Source: Bretschneidera sinensis (lineage: Eukaryota; Streptophyta; Magnoliopsida; Brassicales; Akaniaceae). Taken from it: a stretch of 64,000 nt of DNA. The stretch is from contig CM043700.1 of NCBI GenBank assembly GCA_023935145.1, forward strand, positions 33,079,456 to 33,143,455, written 5' to 3'. Both the position numbers and the translations under genes were made by a program. Within the stretch, counting starts at the first letter, position 1. Each line of letters starts with the position of its first letter. The notes under the pieces are model-generated. The model had not been told where the DNA came from and did no database searches. It saw nothing but the letters and a program-made list of their open reading frames with translations. Of the stretch, positions 12,951 through 25,067 are shown in pieces.

Positions 12951-12989
12951 ACATCCAGGGCAAGAGGGAATCACGTTAATTCTTTTTCC

Positions 12990-15110
12990 TTTTTTCATTA
13001 AAAGATAATGCTAAGTTGTGATACAATTCATTGCCTACAGTTTCTATCCACACTTGGGAAGAGTTGTCTAGTAAGTTCCTAAGGAAGTTTTTCCCTGCCC
13101 AAAAGACAAGACAGATGAGGAAGGAGATACAATCCTTTCAACAAAGAGATGGAGACTTCTTCTTTGAAGCATGGGACACTTCAATGAGCTGCTTCTCAAA
13201 TGTCCACATCACAATCGACCTCAATATGAGCTCGTACAAGCTTTCTATGAGGGTCTAAGTGACATGAATAAATGTATTATTAATTCAGGTTGTGGAGGTG
13301 TGCTGATGGAAAAGAGCAGTGAATAAGCTGAGCTTTTTGAGACATTAAGTAAGCACACCTAACAATTCTCATCCAGAAGAAGACCAGGAGTAAAGAGCAA
13401 GGGTATATATGAAATGACCTTAAATGAGGGCTTTTCAAATCAGATTACTACTATAGAAAGAAAGCTAGATATGCTTGTAAAAACCATGACTGCTCAGAAC
13501 ATCTAACCTAGTCCACAAGCTACATAGCTCCAGGTATGTGCTATATGTTCTCATTTTGTTCAGACTACTGAAACGTGCCCTTTGTATTCATCTGCAGATC
13601 CAGAGCAAGCAAACTATGTGGGACCAAACAACTATCCTCCCAAGAAAAATCCATATGCAAATACCTACAATCCTGGATGGCGAAACCACCATAACTTCTC
13701 ATGGAATAACAATCAGAATGCCCTAAACCTTCAAAGGCAACAAGGGAACTCTCAACCAGCAGCCAAATCAGTTCCAGAATCAAAGAAGAGTGACTTAGAG
13801 AGTATTGTAATGAAATTGGCAACTCAACAACAGTTGATGACTTCACAAAGTCAGTTTATGGCAGAAGAAAGACAATTTCGGACTGAGCAAAGACAAACCA
13901 ACCAATACAAAGCACGAGCAAGCTATTCAAAGACTAGAAGTACAAGTGGGGAAATTGACTAAGGAGCTAAGTGGAAGAAAGCTAGGTGAACTTCTAGCCC
14001 AAACAATACCTAATCTAGGAGGACATCAGCAACTAAAGGCCATTACAACTTTCAGAAATGGTAAGATCATAGGAGCTAATGAGCCTGCACAAGCATCTCC
14101 AAATAAAGCATCCATATCCAATGTAAGTGAGATGGAGAAGGTGAATGCACCACCCTTCCCTTAAAGGTTAGTAAAGCCAAAGAAAGAAAGTAAATTTCTT
14201 GATATTTTTGAAATTTTGAGAAAAGTAGATATTAACATTCCTTTATTAGATACAATTCAACAAATTCTTGCATATGCCAAATTTTTGAAAGATTATTGCA
14301 CTAATAAAAGGAAGTTTCAGGAGCATGAAACAGTGACTTTAACTGAAGAGGTAAGTGCAGTATTTTTAAGGAAACTACCACCAAAGCTAAAAGACCCAGG
14401 TAGTTTTACCATTCCTTACAGGATAGGTGACCAGCTTTTTGAGCAGGCATTACTGGATCTAGGAGCGGGTGTCAACTTACTACCATACACTATATTCAAG
14501 ACACTGGGTTTGGGGGAGCTTCAACCAACTTCCATCACCTTACAATTAGTAGACAGAAGCATTAAAAGACCAAGAGGTATTCTTGAGGATGTTTTGGTGA
14601 AGGTAGGTGAATTTATTTTACTTGCTGATTTTATTGTATTAGATATGGAAGAATGTCCTATGCTATTATCTTTGCCCATTTTTTTAGGAAGACCCTTTAT
14701 GAGAACTGCTGATACAAAATTTTATGTGAAAAAGGGTATCGTAAGTATGTAGGTTAATGGTGAGAAAATGGAATTCAAAATATTTGACGCATTAAACTTA
14801 TCTTAAGATGATATGGAATATTTTAATGTATGTATGATGCAAGGTCTTGTTGAGCAAGTTTTTTAGGTCAAGTACATTAATCCGTTGGAGAGCACCCTCA
14901 CACATAGTTTCACAAGAGTGGATATTGAGCCTAAATCTAAAGATGTTACTGATGACATCATTGAAGCTGTGCACCTCCCTGAGGCCTCTCTGATGCATCC
15001 AAGATCGGGTGATAAAAGGAAGTTGCATTTGAATGAGCTGGGAGAATTGAAGCATGATGCATATTAGAACACCAAGCTCTACAAGGAAAGAATCAAAGCC
15101 TATCATAATA
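12990..15110 (+). pseudogene. gag-pol: Element C gag-protease-integrase-tail pseudogene
   Basis: Gag begins in the capsid domain right at the B junction (SLKDNAKL then a stop in place of a tryptophan, then YNSLP). It continues with stops and frame changes through a zinc knuckle near 13531 whose histidine is glutamine (CAICSHFVQTTETCP), a proline/asparagine spacer (13582-13962) and a linker (13946-14164). The protease block at 14216-14752 is open and keeps D-L-G-A-G. After EAVHLPEASLMHP near 15000 the sequence jumps to the integrase tail ([16 protein letters not shown]), so RT, RNase H and the integrase core were deleted. No functional product is expected. Confidence 0.85.
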
Positions 15111-16555
15111 AACAGCTGGTAAGGAAGGAGGTTGGTATCACATGAAGGACAGCAGTGAGAGGGTGCACCGTCTAGCTGAAGACGTAAAACTTAGCGCTTA
15201 TGGGAGGTACCCGACAACATATCCTTTATTTTTTTATTTATTGTTTTTCATATTTCTTGTTACTATTATTTTTAGTACTTTTTGTTTTCCAATTTTACTT
15301 TAGTATTTCTTTTTCAGGGATAATGTATTCATCAGTTCAAGTTTAGGGGTATGCTATGAGCCATGCCAGTCCAGCTAGTTCTCCATCTCCCAGGTCAGCT
15401 ATTTCCATGTTATTCACACATTAGAGACAATGTGTAATTTAAGTTTGGGGGTATGAGAGACACATTTACACACACTTTGTCCCAGTTTGTTGTTATTTTT
15501 TGTTTTAAAATAAGTTATAAAATAAAATAAATGCATATTCATGTTCATCTTGAAATTTTGGTTGATTTGAAAAATTGCGATGTAATTTCATTGGTAAACT
15601 TAAAATTTTGAACACATGATCTAATAATAGAATTTTAAAATTAGTTACTTTAGGCATTTGAGAATTCACATGTTTGATCTAATCTGACACGAGCACAGTA
15701 GCACATAATTGTGTGGGGTATGACATGTGATTTTAATGTGTATGCTTCCATGGCTTAGCTGAAACCGAATGACTTGTTGGATGGACACTTTGACATAGAA
15801 AAAAAAAGAAAAAAAAAGAGAATAATGCTTATAATGATCATTTATAAACTTTCCACTGAGTAACTGGATCTCTTGCCTCAATAAGCAGTGAGTATTCACG
15901 TCAAAAGGTGGGAATATTTGCTCATAATGATCATTGATAAACTATCTGCTGAAAAACTGGAACTCTTACCTCAGTAAAAAATGAGTGTTCACGTCAAAAT
16001 GTGGGAATTTTTCTTGGTAGCATTAAGACCCTTTTAGTTTCGTAGCCTTTTTGACCAAGTTAGTAAGTTTTTAGGGGTGTCTTTACACTTAATGCCCTAA
16101 AACCATCTGGTTTGGGAGTCATTGACTCAACACTCACTACATGGGTCAATTAGAAAGCTTAACGGAACTAAACATGGCAAAGTCTCATAATAAAAGAAAG
16201 AAATAAAACTATGCCATTTTGTTCATTCTGATGGGAAATTCAGTGAATCTTGAGATATGGAGACATTACACATTGGAGTTATTTGGAAGCTTCATTTTTA
16301 TGTGCTAGTAAACTTTACACGGAGTCAGACTTATGATGCCTTAGCTAGCCTCTTGTAAGTAACTAGATTTTAAAACTCCTATTCATTGTGAAGATGGGTT
16401 TGTATTTTAAGCTTGCTCATGAATGAATATCATGGTTTTGTGTGCGACTTAAATTTTTGGATACCATGAATGATGGATTTATCTTTGTGTTATTTTTTTT
16501 TCATTTAGTTTTTAGTTTCGTATTGCTAAAGGACTAGTATTATGTAAGTTTGGGG
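15111..16555 (+). other. Element C 3' untranslated region
   Basis: Non-coding. It opens with the block GCTGAAGACGTAAAACTTAG near 15176 that also follows pol in J, K and L. It holds two internal polypurine-like motifs (15339-15352 and 15441-15454) plus the final one at 16546-16555 next to the LTR. A 93-bp segment is tandemly duplicated (15831-15923 and 15924-16016). Confidence 0.8.
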
Positions 16556-17863
16556 TGATAAGTGCTTAAATATTCATATTTAAGTCATTTAATTTACATT
16601 TGTTAGTTCTTAGTTTGTATTATTTCATGCTATTTTATTTCCTTTCTCTGTTTTCTGTGTTTTTTTAGGTTTTTGGAGAAAAAGAAGCATTCTGGAATTA
16701 TCAGGCTTGGAGAGCAAAAAGCTGGAGTCTATTAGTGTGATTGAGCATAGGAGATTGCGATCGATCACAACAATGTGATCGAGCACAGAAGACTGCAATC
16801 GATCACAACAGTATGATCGAGCACAGAAGACTGCAATCGATCACAACAGTGCGATCGAGTGCACCATGATGTGATCGAGTGCACTCACACAATATGGCGG
16901 CTGGTCTTATTTTGTAAATAAACTCAGGGTTTTGTTTACGAGTTTTAGGGTTTCCATATGTTTCTAAACTCTATAAATAGGCTGGGAAACATAGAAATAA
17001 GGGGGAGATTTCTCGGAGGAGATTTGACAAGAAGAATTGACGACTCTTCTCTATAGTATTCTCGGGTTTATTCTTTCCTCTCTATTTTATTTTATGAAGA
17101 TGTTTAACTTCAAACTCATGTGTAACTAAACTCTTAGCGGGCTTGATTGAAGCCCTAATTATGTTTACTCGATAATTCAGTATTAGCACCTTTGTGATAT
17201 TTATATTATGATGCTTAACTTGATTAATACCTATTTTCTTGAATTCCTCATATGTGCATGCCTGATCAACATATGCATGTGGTATGGACTAGTTAGTTAA
17301 ATCAATTTAGATGACCGAGTCCTGGGTTTAACAATAGTAACAAAGGAAATCCACACCGGGTTCTTGGGTTAATCAACATGGGAAACCAGGAGTATATACC
17401 ATGCCCTAGATCTCTTGTGTTTGTCGATTTCCACATATATTATGTTTTCTTAAGGAACAACTTAGTATACACCATGCTAAATCCTTTAAGAAAGAAAAGA
17501 GTTAGAGTATACAACATGCCTAACTTGTTGCTTAGGGAAATCAATAGCTTAAGAAGTATATACCATGCCATTAGGTTGACAACATTAGGTATTCATAACG
17601 TGATTAAAGCATTGGCATATTGTTTTATTGTGGAAGCATGATTAGTGGTGGATATCAAGTCCCTACGCTTTTATCATTATCGAATCCAACTCATTTATTA
17701 TTTCTCTCATTTTATATTGCGAATTTAATTCTAAAACAAAATTTACCAATCCTTGTGGAGATGATCTCGCATTTGCACACTATACTACTATGTTGACCTT
17801 GTGCACTTGCAAATAAAACCATTCAATTATTTCTTATTAATTTAGGTAGATTTTTGCATAACA
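16556..17863 (+). repeat. 3' LTR of element C (about 1.3 kb)
   Basis: Starts TGATAAGTGC after AAGTTTGGGG and ends ...TTTTTGCATAACA. The end was placed by comparison with the reverse-oriented LTRs at 41334 and 41690. U3 contains three tandem 38-bp units (16743-16856), each carrying an ATCGATCAC-type site. ACGCA at 17864-17868 would be the target-site copy. Confidence 0.85.
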
Positions 17864-18019
17864 ACGCACACAACTACATGTAAATAACAAGCTTCCCTAC
17901 ACACCATCTGAAGAAGTTTCAGCCTAAAAAATTTAGAACACTTGGGCCTCGGCTAATAAAAGACAAAAACCACGAAATAAAAGCATTCCACAAGACAGGA
18001 TTCAAACTTTAAAACGTTC

Positions 18020-20095
18020 AGAGATCTCAGTTCATTCAACTCTGAAGAAATAGCCTCGAGCTTCTATCCTCCTTGGACTCCTTATTTTATTCAGCTCCGA
18101 TGAGATAGCCTTGAGCTTTTATCCTCGTTAGACTTTTCAGCTCATTCAGCTTTGACGAGACAGCCTCGAACTTCCATCCTCCTCAGACTTCTCAGTTTAT
18201 TCAGCTTTAAGGAGACAACCTCGAGCTTCCATTCTCCCTAGACTCCTTAGTTCATTCAGTTCTGAGGAGACAACCATAGGCTTCCATCATCCTCAGACTC
18301 TTTAGTTTATTTAGCTCCGAAGAGACAGTCTTGAACTTCAATCCTCTTCAGACTCCTAAATTCATTCAGTTTCGAAGAGCCAACCCCGAGCTTCCATCCT
18401 CTTCGGACTCCTCAGTTTATTTAGCTCCGAGAAGATAACCTTCAGCTTCAATCTTCCTTAGACTTCTTAGTTTATTAAGCTTCGATGAGAGAGCTCTTAG
18501 CTTCCTGCTTCTTGGACTTCTTAGTTTATTCAGCTCCAAGGAGATAACCCCGAGCTTCCGTCCTCCATGGACTCCTCAGTTCATTCAGCTTCAAGGAGAT
18601 AACCCTGAGCTTCCATCCTCATTCAAATCGTCAGTTCATTTAGCTCTGAAGAGATAACATCGAGCTTCCATCATATTTAGGATCTTCAGTTCATTTAGCT
18701 CTGAGAAGACAGCCTTGAGCTTCCATCCTTCTCAGGCTCCACAGTTCATTCAGCTTCGAAGAGACGGCCCAAAGCTTCCATACTCCTTGGACTCCTTAGT
18801 TTATTCAACTCCAAGGAGATAGGCTTGAGCTTCCATCCTCCTCAGAATCTTTAGTTCATTTAGCTTCAAAAAGGTAGCCCTGAGCTTAATCCTCCTCAGA
18901 CCTTACATACTCTCACTCTGAGAAGTTAGCATCGAGCTTTCATCCTTCTCGGACTTTTACATACACTTTTTCTCCAAGGAAACAATGCTGAGCTTTTACC
19001 CTCCTCGGACCTTATATACACTCGTGCTCTGAGGAGTTTACATCATGCTTTCATCCTCCTTGGACCTTACACACTTTCACTCTGAGGAGACAATGCCATG
19101 CTTTCATCATCGGAATTTTATATACATTATTGCTCCGAGGAAATAGCGCCGAGCTATCTACCTCCTTAGATCTTATAAAATTTTACTCCGAGGAAACAAC
19201 ACAGAGTTATCTACATCCTTGGACTTTATACACTCTTGCTCCAAGGAAACAGCTTCGAGGTTTTATCCTCCCTAAATCTTATATACACTTTTGCTCTGAG
19301 GAGTTTGTGCCCAGCTTTCATCCTCCTCGGATCTTACTTGCTCTCGTTTAGAGGACTTAGTGCCATACTTTCATCCTACTCGGACTTTTACATACACTAT
19401 TACTCCAAGGAGATTGTTCCAAGCTATCTACTTCCTAGAACTTTATACCCTCTTGCTTCAATAAAACAACACTGAGCTTTTATTCTCCTCAGACCTTATA
19501 TACACTTTCGCTTCGAGGAGTTTACATCGAGCTTTCATCCTCTTTGGACCTTATATACTTTCGCTCTAAGGAGTTAGTGCTGAGCTTTCATCCTCCTCGA
19601 ACTTTTACATACACTATCGCTTGGAGGAGACAACATTGAGCTATCTACCTCCTCAAACTTTATACACTCTTGCACCGAGGAAACAACACTGAGCTTTTAT
19701 CCTCCTCAAGCCTTATATACACGTTTGCTCTGAGGAGTTTGTGTTGAGTTTTCATCATCCTCGGACCTTACATACTCTCGCTCTGAGGAGTTAGTGTCGA
19801 GATTTCATCCTCCTCGGACTCTTACATACATTATCTCTTTGAGGAGACACCTCGAGATATCTACCTCCTCGGACCTTATACAGTCCTACTCCGAGGAGAT
19901 AGTGTCGAGCTTTTATCCTCCTTATACCTTATATACACACTTTCTCAAAGGAAATACCATCAAGCTTTTATCCTCTTCGGAACTTGTATACACTCTAGCT
20001 CTGAGGAGACAGCGTCGAGCTATCTACCTCCTTAGACCTTATACATTTCACTCCGAGGAGACAACACCGAGCTCTCCTCCTCATCAGACTCGGAT
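18020..20095 (+). repeat. Tandem array, about 56-62 bp unit, about 35 degenerate copies
   Basis: The phrase CTCCGAGGAGACAGC...GAGCTTCCATCCTCCTCGGA recurs about every 60 bases. In the left half (about 18020-18890) units are linked by CTCAGTTCATTCAGCTC. In the right half (about 18890-20095) the linker is TTATATACACTCTTGCTC. The array is therefore two related sub-arrays with a shared core and different spacers. Each unit pairs TCCGAGGA with TCCTCGGA, so every repeat contains a short inverted repeat. Confidence 0.88.
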
Positions 20096-20318
20096 CACTA
20101 AGACCTTCAAGGGAACAACCCCAAGCTATCCCTCATTTTGCTTAAAATCTAAGCAACTATTCTTGACCTTTCTTGTACCCAGGTACTCTGAAAACCTCAG
20201 ACCTAATCTGAGTTACACAATAGAGAAAAGAACAGGTCCAGAACTTACTACTACTCATGTCTCAACAATCTACTTCCTTGACCGTATAACTAAACTCAAG
20301 AAAATGGGGGGCATCTAA

Positions 20319-20832
20319 TGTAGGGAAAATTTCCTCATCCAATAACATAACAACATGTGGCACATTCAAAGGGTAAAAAAAGTAACTTCATAGAAAAACA
20401 GAATGGCCAATTGAATGGCTAAACATGGTGAAGGACATAATGATAATTTTTCACCAGAATCCTAATCTTATTGTGACACTTTAGTGTATGGATAATCTAA
20501 TCTCATTAAAACACTCCAGCTTATGGAAAACCTAGTCTTATTAAAATATTTCAACCAATGGGAATTCTGACCCTATTATGATCCTTAGTGTTAATCACTT
20601 TTCTAATTGGATTCTGCTCTAAAATGCCATATAATGGAGCTCTCACTATCAAAGGTACACAGACACAACTTATAATCATACAACTTTATTATTCTCTCAT
20701 TATTCTTCAAATCACTGACTTGGGCGTCGAAGAGTCCTCTCAAGGCACAACTCTCAAGGGACCTTCTAGTTTACATGTCTTTCATGTCTGCAGAAGTTTG
20801 TGAACTTATCTGGCAGATTTTCAGCATCAACA
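20319..20832 (+). repeat. 3' LTR of element E (514 bp)
   Basis: Begins TGTAGGGAAAATTTCC after a G-rich polypurine tract and ends ...CAGCATCAACA. The following TAACC (20833-20837) lies inside what reads as the 3' LTR of element D, so E inserted there. The 5' LTR would be off the left edge. Confidence 0.65.
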
Positions 20833-20864
20833 TAACCTAATATATTCTAAAACCCCCCACAAAC

Positions 20865-23800
20865 TCAAGGTGGTAAAGTAAATGCAAACTTGAGTTTGCC
20901 TACTATTTCATAAAAATAGCCAAGTAACTGAGCTTTAGTGAAGATATCAACAATATGAGCAGAGTGAATAGAAACAAGGTGAATGGTAGCACGATTCATG
21001 TGTTGGCGAATAAAATGACAATCATTCTCAATGTGTTTTGGTCCATTCATGAAAAAACATCATTATGAGCAATAGTCATATCACTCTTATTATCATAATA
21101 AATAACAATGGAAGCAGAATGTGTAAGACTCATATCCTGGAGTAACCAACAAAGCCAGAGAAGTTCAGCAATAGTATCAAATATAGCTTGATATTTCGAC
21201 TCTGTACTAGATCCAGAAGTAAGAGTTTGTTTCTTAATATGGGAGAAAATAAGTGAGTCATCAAAAAAGAAATATAAACCAATGGTAGAGCATCAATTGC
21301 AATTAGCTTAGAATAGGCATGTAACTCAAGAGAGACTATGAGGAGAAATGCAAGCCATGACACAAAGTACCTTTGATATACCGAATGATGTGAGGAATAG
21401 CAACAAAATGAATGGTATGAGGTACATATATAAACTGACTAATAATATGAATAGTATGAGTAAGATTAGAATTAGTCATAGTGAGATAGATTAAGCTCCC
21501 ACCTAATTGACAATAAAGTGTAGGCTCACTAAGAGGTTGACATAAGAGTAAAGACAATCTTGTTATCCGTCAAACTAGCTCGAGTAAAGAGATCAAAATA
21601 ATAACTAGTGGAATTAGATAATACTTCAAGGCTCAAGAAATAGCTAAGAGAACCCAAATCCTTCATTTCAAATTCTTGACTAAGAAAGGCTTTGAGCTCT
21701 AAAATACCCTATATATCATCATTTGTCAAGATCATATCATCAATATACAAAATGAGCAAAATGTAATCTCAGTCAGTTTTCATGAGAAAAAGAGTTGTGT
21801 CATAAGGGCTTGAAGTGAAACCAAACCGACTGACAGTGGAGATAAATTTTGCAAACCAAGCTTGTGGAGCTTGTTTAAGACCATACAAAGCTCGTCGTAA
21901 ACAACACACTTAATCAGGCGAGCGTTCATAACTAATAGGAGGTTTCATGTAAACTTCTTCATCAAGATCACCATTGAGAAAGACATTTTTTACGTCTGTT
22001 TGAAACAGATTCCATTTTCACACTGCAACAATAGCAAGAAAACTACGAACAGATGTAAGATGGGTAACAACAGCAAATATTTCTTCATAGTCAATACTAT
22101 ATTCTTGAGTATATCCTTCGGCTACAAGACTAGCATTGTAGCATTCCATGAACCCATCAAAATGAGTTTTAATTTTATGAACCCATTTACAGTCAATTGG
22201 AGTTAGACGAGAAGGTAGATCAACCAAGTCTCAGGTATGAGTTTTAGCCAATGCCTGAAGCTCACTATTCATTGCTTACTACCAAAGAAGGTCAAAACTG
22301 GCTTCCCAATAAGACTAAGTTTCATATAAAGAGACAATGGCAGAAAAACAATGAAAATCAAAAAGATGGGTAGGTGGTTTAGTTACCCAAGAGGAAAGAT
22401 GACAAATAGTCAAGTCAGACGACTCAGAATTAGAACTATCAAAAGTAGCAGACTCCACAAATTGAACCATAGTAGTGTCGAAAGAAATTTGTAGGAGCTC
22501 AATTAAAGTATCAAAAATATTATTGTTAGGAAATAATTGAATAGAAGATTCAGAGAAAAATAAAATAGAGTTACTCAAAGAGGATGAAAAAGAGGACAAT
22601 GAGAAAACAATGCATGTTCCCAAAAGACAACACGATGAAAAATACGAAGCCGGTTAAATTTAGGATCCCAACACTTGTAACCTTTATGTTCAATGTTATA
22701 GCCAAGAAAACCACAAAGTCAAGAATGAGGTTCTAACTTGGCGCGTTCATGAGGTTGATTGAGAATAAAATAGGCACAACCAAATACTTTAAGAAGGTTA
22801 TAATTTGGGAGAGTACAATACATGCATTCATATGGAAATTGATGTTAAATGACATATGAAGGAATGCGATTAACGGTATAGATAACAGTAAGAGTGGAAA
22901 ATACGAAGCCGGTTAAATATAGGATCCCAACACTTGTAACCTTTATGTTCATTGTTATAGCCAAGAAAACCACAAAGTCAAGAATGAGGTTCTAACTTGG
23001 CGCGTTCATGAGGTTGATTGAGAATAAAATAGGCACAACCAAATACTTTAAGAAGGTTATAATTTGGGAGAGTACAATACATGCGTTCATATGGAAATTG
23101 ATGTTAAATGACATATGAAGGAATGCGATTAATGGTATAGATAGAAGTAAGAGTGGCTTCCCCCAAAAAATGTTCACGACAAGAGGAGAAATGACTAAGG
23201 TGCTGACAGTTTCAAGGATCTATGCTTGCGTTCGACATGCCCATTTTTTTTAGAAGTGTCAGGACATGAATGATGAGGAAGAGTACCTTGGCTCTGGAGA
23301 AAAGTAAGAAAGCTATATTCTAAATATTTCATGGTATTGTCAGCACGAAATGTTTTAATAGAAAAAAAATTAAGTCTTAACCATAGCAACAAAATTTTGA
23401 TAAATCTGTGGTAATTCAAAGCGAGTGCGCATAAAATACAACCAAGTGTAGCAAGAAAAATCATAAACAAAAAATGACAAAATATTTTGATCCCCCATAG
23501 TGGCATTAGGAGAGGGACCTCAAACATCAGAATGAACTAATTCAAAAAGAATAGATGAAACAAAAGTACTATTATGAAAAGATAAATCAGTTTATTTACT
23601 AAGCTGACATGACAAACAATCAAAATGATCATCCTTAGTTGAAGTTAGACTGCACACTTAGACTAGATGAGGAGCCATCTTGAGAACTATCAAAGGTAAT
23701 AGCAGTAGTAAATCGAGATCTAGAGTTGAAGTTAGATTGCACACCTAGTCTAAACTGATTACCCTATGTAAAATTACCTCTCGGTGGTCAGATGGGACAA

Positions 23801-24480
23801 TCTACAAGAAAATGACCATTCTGATGACAATACCAACAAACCTTATTGTGATAATCTACAACAAAATGTTTAAGTTTCTGACAATAGTGAGGTCTTTTGA
23901 TCTTGAGAGAAATGAGTAACAGGGGTGGTAAGTGCAGTGTCGGTGTGTTGAGATCATAATATACTAAGACAAGTTTCTTCAGAAATCAATTAAGAAACTG
24001 CACTTTTAAGATTAGGAAGAGGTATGTGATGAAGAAGAAGGGCTCTCACAGATTCAAAATCATTAGTCAAAGACATCAAAAGCTGAATCGAGCACATATT
24101 ATTTCGATAAACCACAAATTTATCAGCATCAACAATAGTAATCCAAACATGCTTAGAAAGCTCTAACTGATCCCACACAGAAAGCTTCACGTAATTATTC
24201 GATGATTCTTATTATCTCAATCCTCTAATCGTTCAACAGTCTTTGAGTCTTTACAAAGAGGAATCTAAATATCACCAGTAACATATAGCCAAAGCTTACG
24301 ACCTTTAAGAAAACTACACATAGCATGCACCCAAGTATGATAATTAAATCCATTCAAAATAGTTTGAATATGTTGTGGAACACCAAAATTTTCATAAATT
24401 AGAGCTATAATACTATAGCAAATAAAACTGAAAAATATGAGCAGAATTAGAGAAAACAAACCTCAAAATCAGAATGAGCA
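20865..24480 (-). pseudogene. gag-pol: Element D gag-pol pseudogene
   Basis: Read leftwards: gag (24265-24459 and 23990-24190, with NGFNYHTWVHAM and SLTNDFESVR segments); a CX2CX4HX4C zinc knuckle (CWYCHQNGHFLVDCP) near 23793-23838; an integrase core fragment (FRADN ... NGHVERKHR) at 23195-23527; a 259-bp internal duplication; RT start (CKWVHKIKTHFDG) at 22018-22227 and the Y-I-D-D region near 21740; and an RNase H tail with HIENDCHFIRQH at 20865-21050. Frameshifts and stops occur throughout, so it is non-functional. Confidence 0.85.
22638..23155 (-). repeat. 259-bp tandem duplication inside element D integrase region
   Basis: The segment starting AAAATACGAAGCCGG at 22638 repeats from 22897 with only a few mismatches, so copies are about 22638-22896 and 22897-23155. 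It duplicates the region downstream of the integrase core. Confidence 0.92.
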
Positions 24481-24892
24481 TGCCAAAAAACCTTAGGAAA
24501 TGATTTGATAGAGACAAAAACCGATAAAAACCAATGATGTGACCAAACCCAATGTTGTGGTAGAACCAATAGATGCTAATTGGACAACATGCTGATGTGG
24601 TAGAACATATAAGCCAAGTGGAATGACGTGGCAGACATGTGGAACTGACCTAGGTGCTAATAAGGCACAAATTTGAATTAGAACCAAGGAAGGAGGAGAC
24701 AGTTCAGTGACCAAACCCTGCATGTGTGGGCTGATGGCTAGTCAGAACGATCTAAAATCTTGGGGGCGATTGTCTGACGACAGTGAGATGATCCTTAACG
24801 AGGGTGAGAAAGAATGATGATTAGAAACTGACCAAATCAGGTGAGACAGATGGGTGGTCAGGTTGTAAAAGTACTGAAAAAGTAAGCCAATA

Positions 24893-24904
24893 GCTCTGAT
24901 ACCA
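24893..24904 (-). other. Primer-binding site of element D (tRNA-Met)
   Basis: GCTCTGATACCA on the plus strand is the exact complement of TGGTATCAGAGC, immediately next to the LTR boundary at 24905. Confidence 0.93.
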
Positions 24905-25067
24905 TGTAAGAAAATAAAAAAAAGAAATAAGATTTTGGAAAAGAAGAATTGTACTTTTGTGCATGTCTTAATTTACAATCATACAGCAATATATATAGTG
25001 ATATAGAGAGCCATTTATGACAAGTAATCAAAACCTAATTAGATAAGCAACCTAATATATTCTAACA
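24905..25067 (-). repeat. 5' LTR of element D (163 bp)
   Basis: Read on the minus strand it starts TGTTAGAATATATTAGG at 25067 and ends TTTTCTTACA at 24905. It is very short for a copia LTR, and contains a TATATATAT-type box near its middle. Confidence 0.88.

Larger units (their letters stand above)
12951..17863 (+). mobile_element. Element C: Athila-like gypsy deletion derivative (5' part displaced by element B)
   Basis: Plus-strand gag, protease and only the C-terminal tip of integrase, then a 3' UTR and 3' LTR. It belongs to the same family as element L: the protein text around the protease is nearly the same, and the LTR ends correspond. RT, RNase H and most of integrase are absent at a single junction near 15010. 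Its 5' end is cut by the insertion of B at 12951, so the 5' LTR is expected left of the window. Confidence 0.85.
17864..20832 (+). mobile_element. Element E: repeat-rich LTR element (Tat-like or large non-autonomous), right end only
   Basis: No coding domain is visible. The segment holds a 2-kb tandem array, a polypurine tract (AAAATGGGGGGCA near 20300) and a terminal LTR. Its LTR end TTTTCAGCATCAACA resembles the ends of Tat-lineage LTRs. Hypervariable tandem arrays between pol and the 3' LTR are known in Tat/Ogre elements, so this may be the 3' UTR of such an element cut by the insertion of C. A non-autonomous large element is the alternative. Confidence 0.6.
20833..25067 (-). mobile_element. 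Element D: short-LTR Ty1/copia retrotransposon, decayed, 3' LTR interrupted by E
   Basis: Minus strand. The 163-bp 5' LTR is at 24905-25067 and an exact tRNA-Met primer complement adjoins it. Gag, zinc knuckle, integrase, RT and RNase H run leftwards to a polypurine tract near 20853-20862. The first 20 bp of a 3' LTR remain at 20833-20852 before element E. The right flank 25068-25072 is ACTAT. F2 is a relative, sharing RT and LTR-start text. Confidence 0.85.

Noticed and set aside
15666..15899. Minus-strand 77-codon ORF in the element C 3' UTR
   Set aside because: It spans the 93-bp duplication and A-rich tract, is not kept in J, K or L, and has no recognisable domain.
18020..20095. ORFs of 73-174 codons in the tandem array (for example 19794-20318)
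   Set aside because: The reading frames follow the roughly 60-bp repeat and encode low-complexity LYTLALR-type repeats. There are no domains, and frame conservation is explained by unit lengths near multiples of three.
24493..24723. 76-codon minus-strand ORF upstream of D gag
   Set aside because: It lies between the primer site and gag in the leader, with tandem-like GTGG words and no gag similarity. Probably a chance frame.
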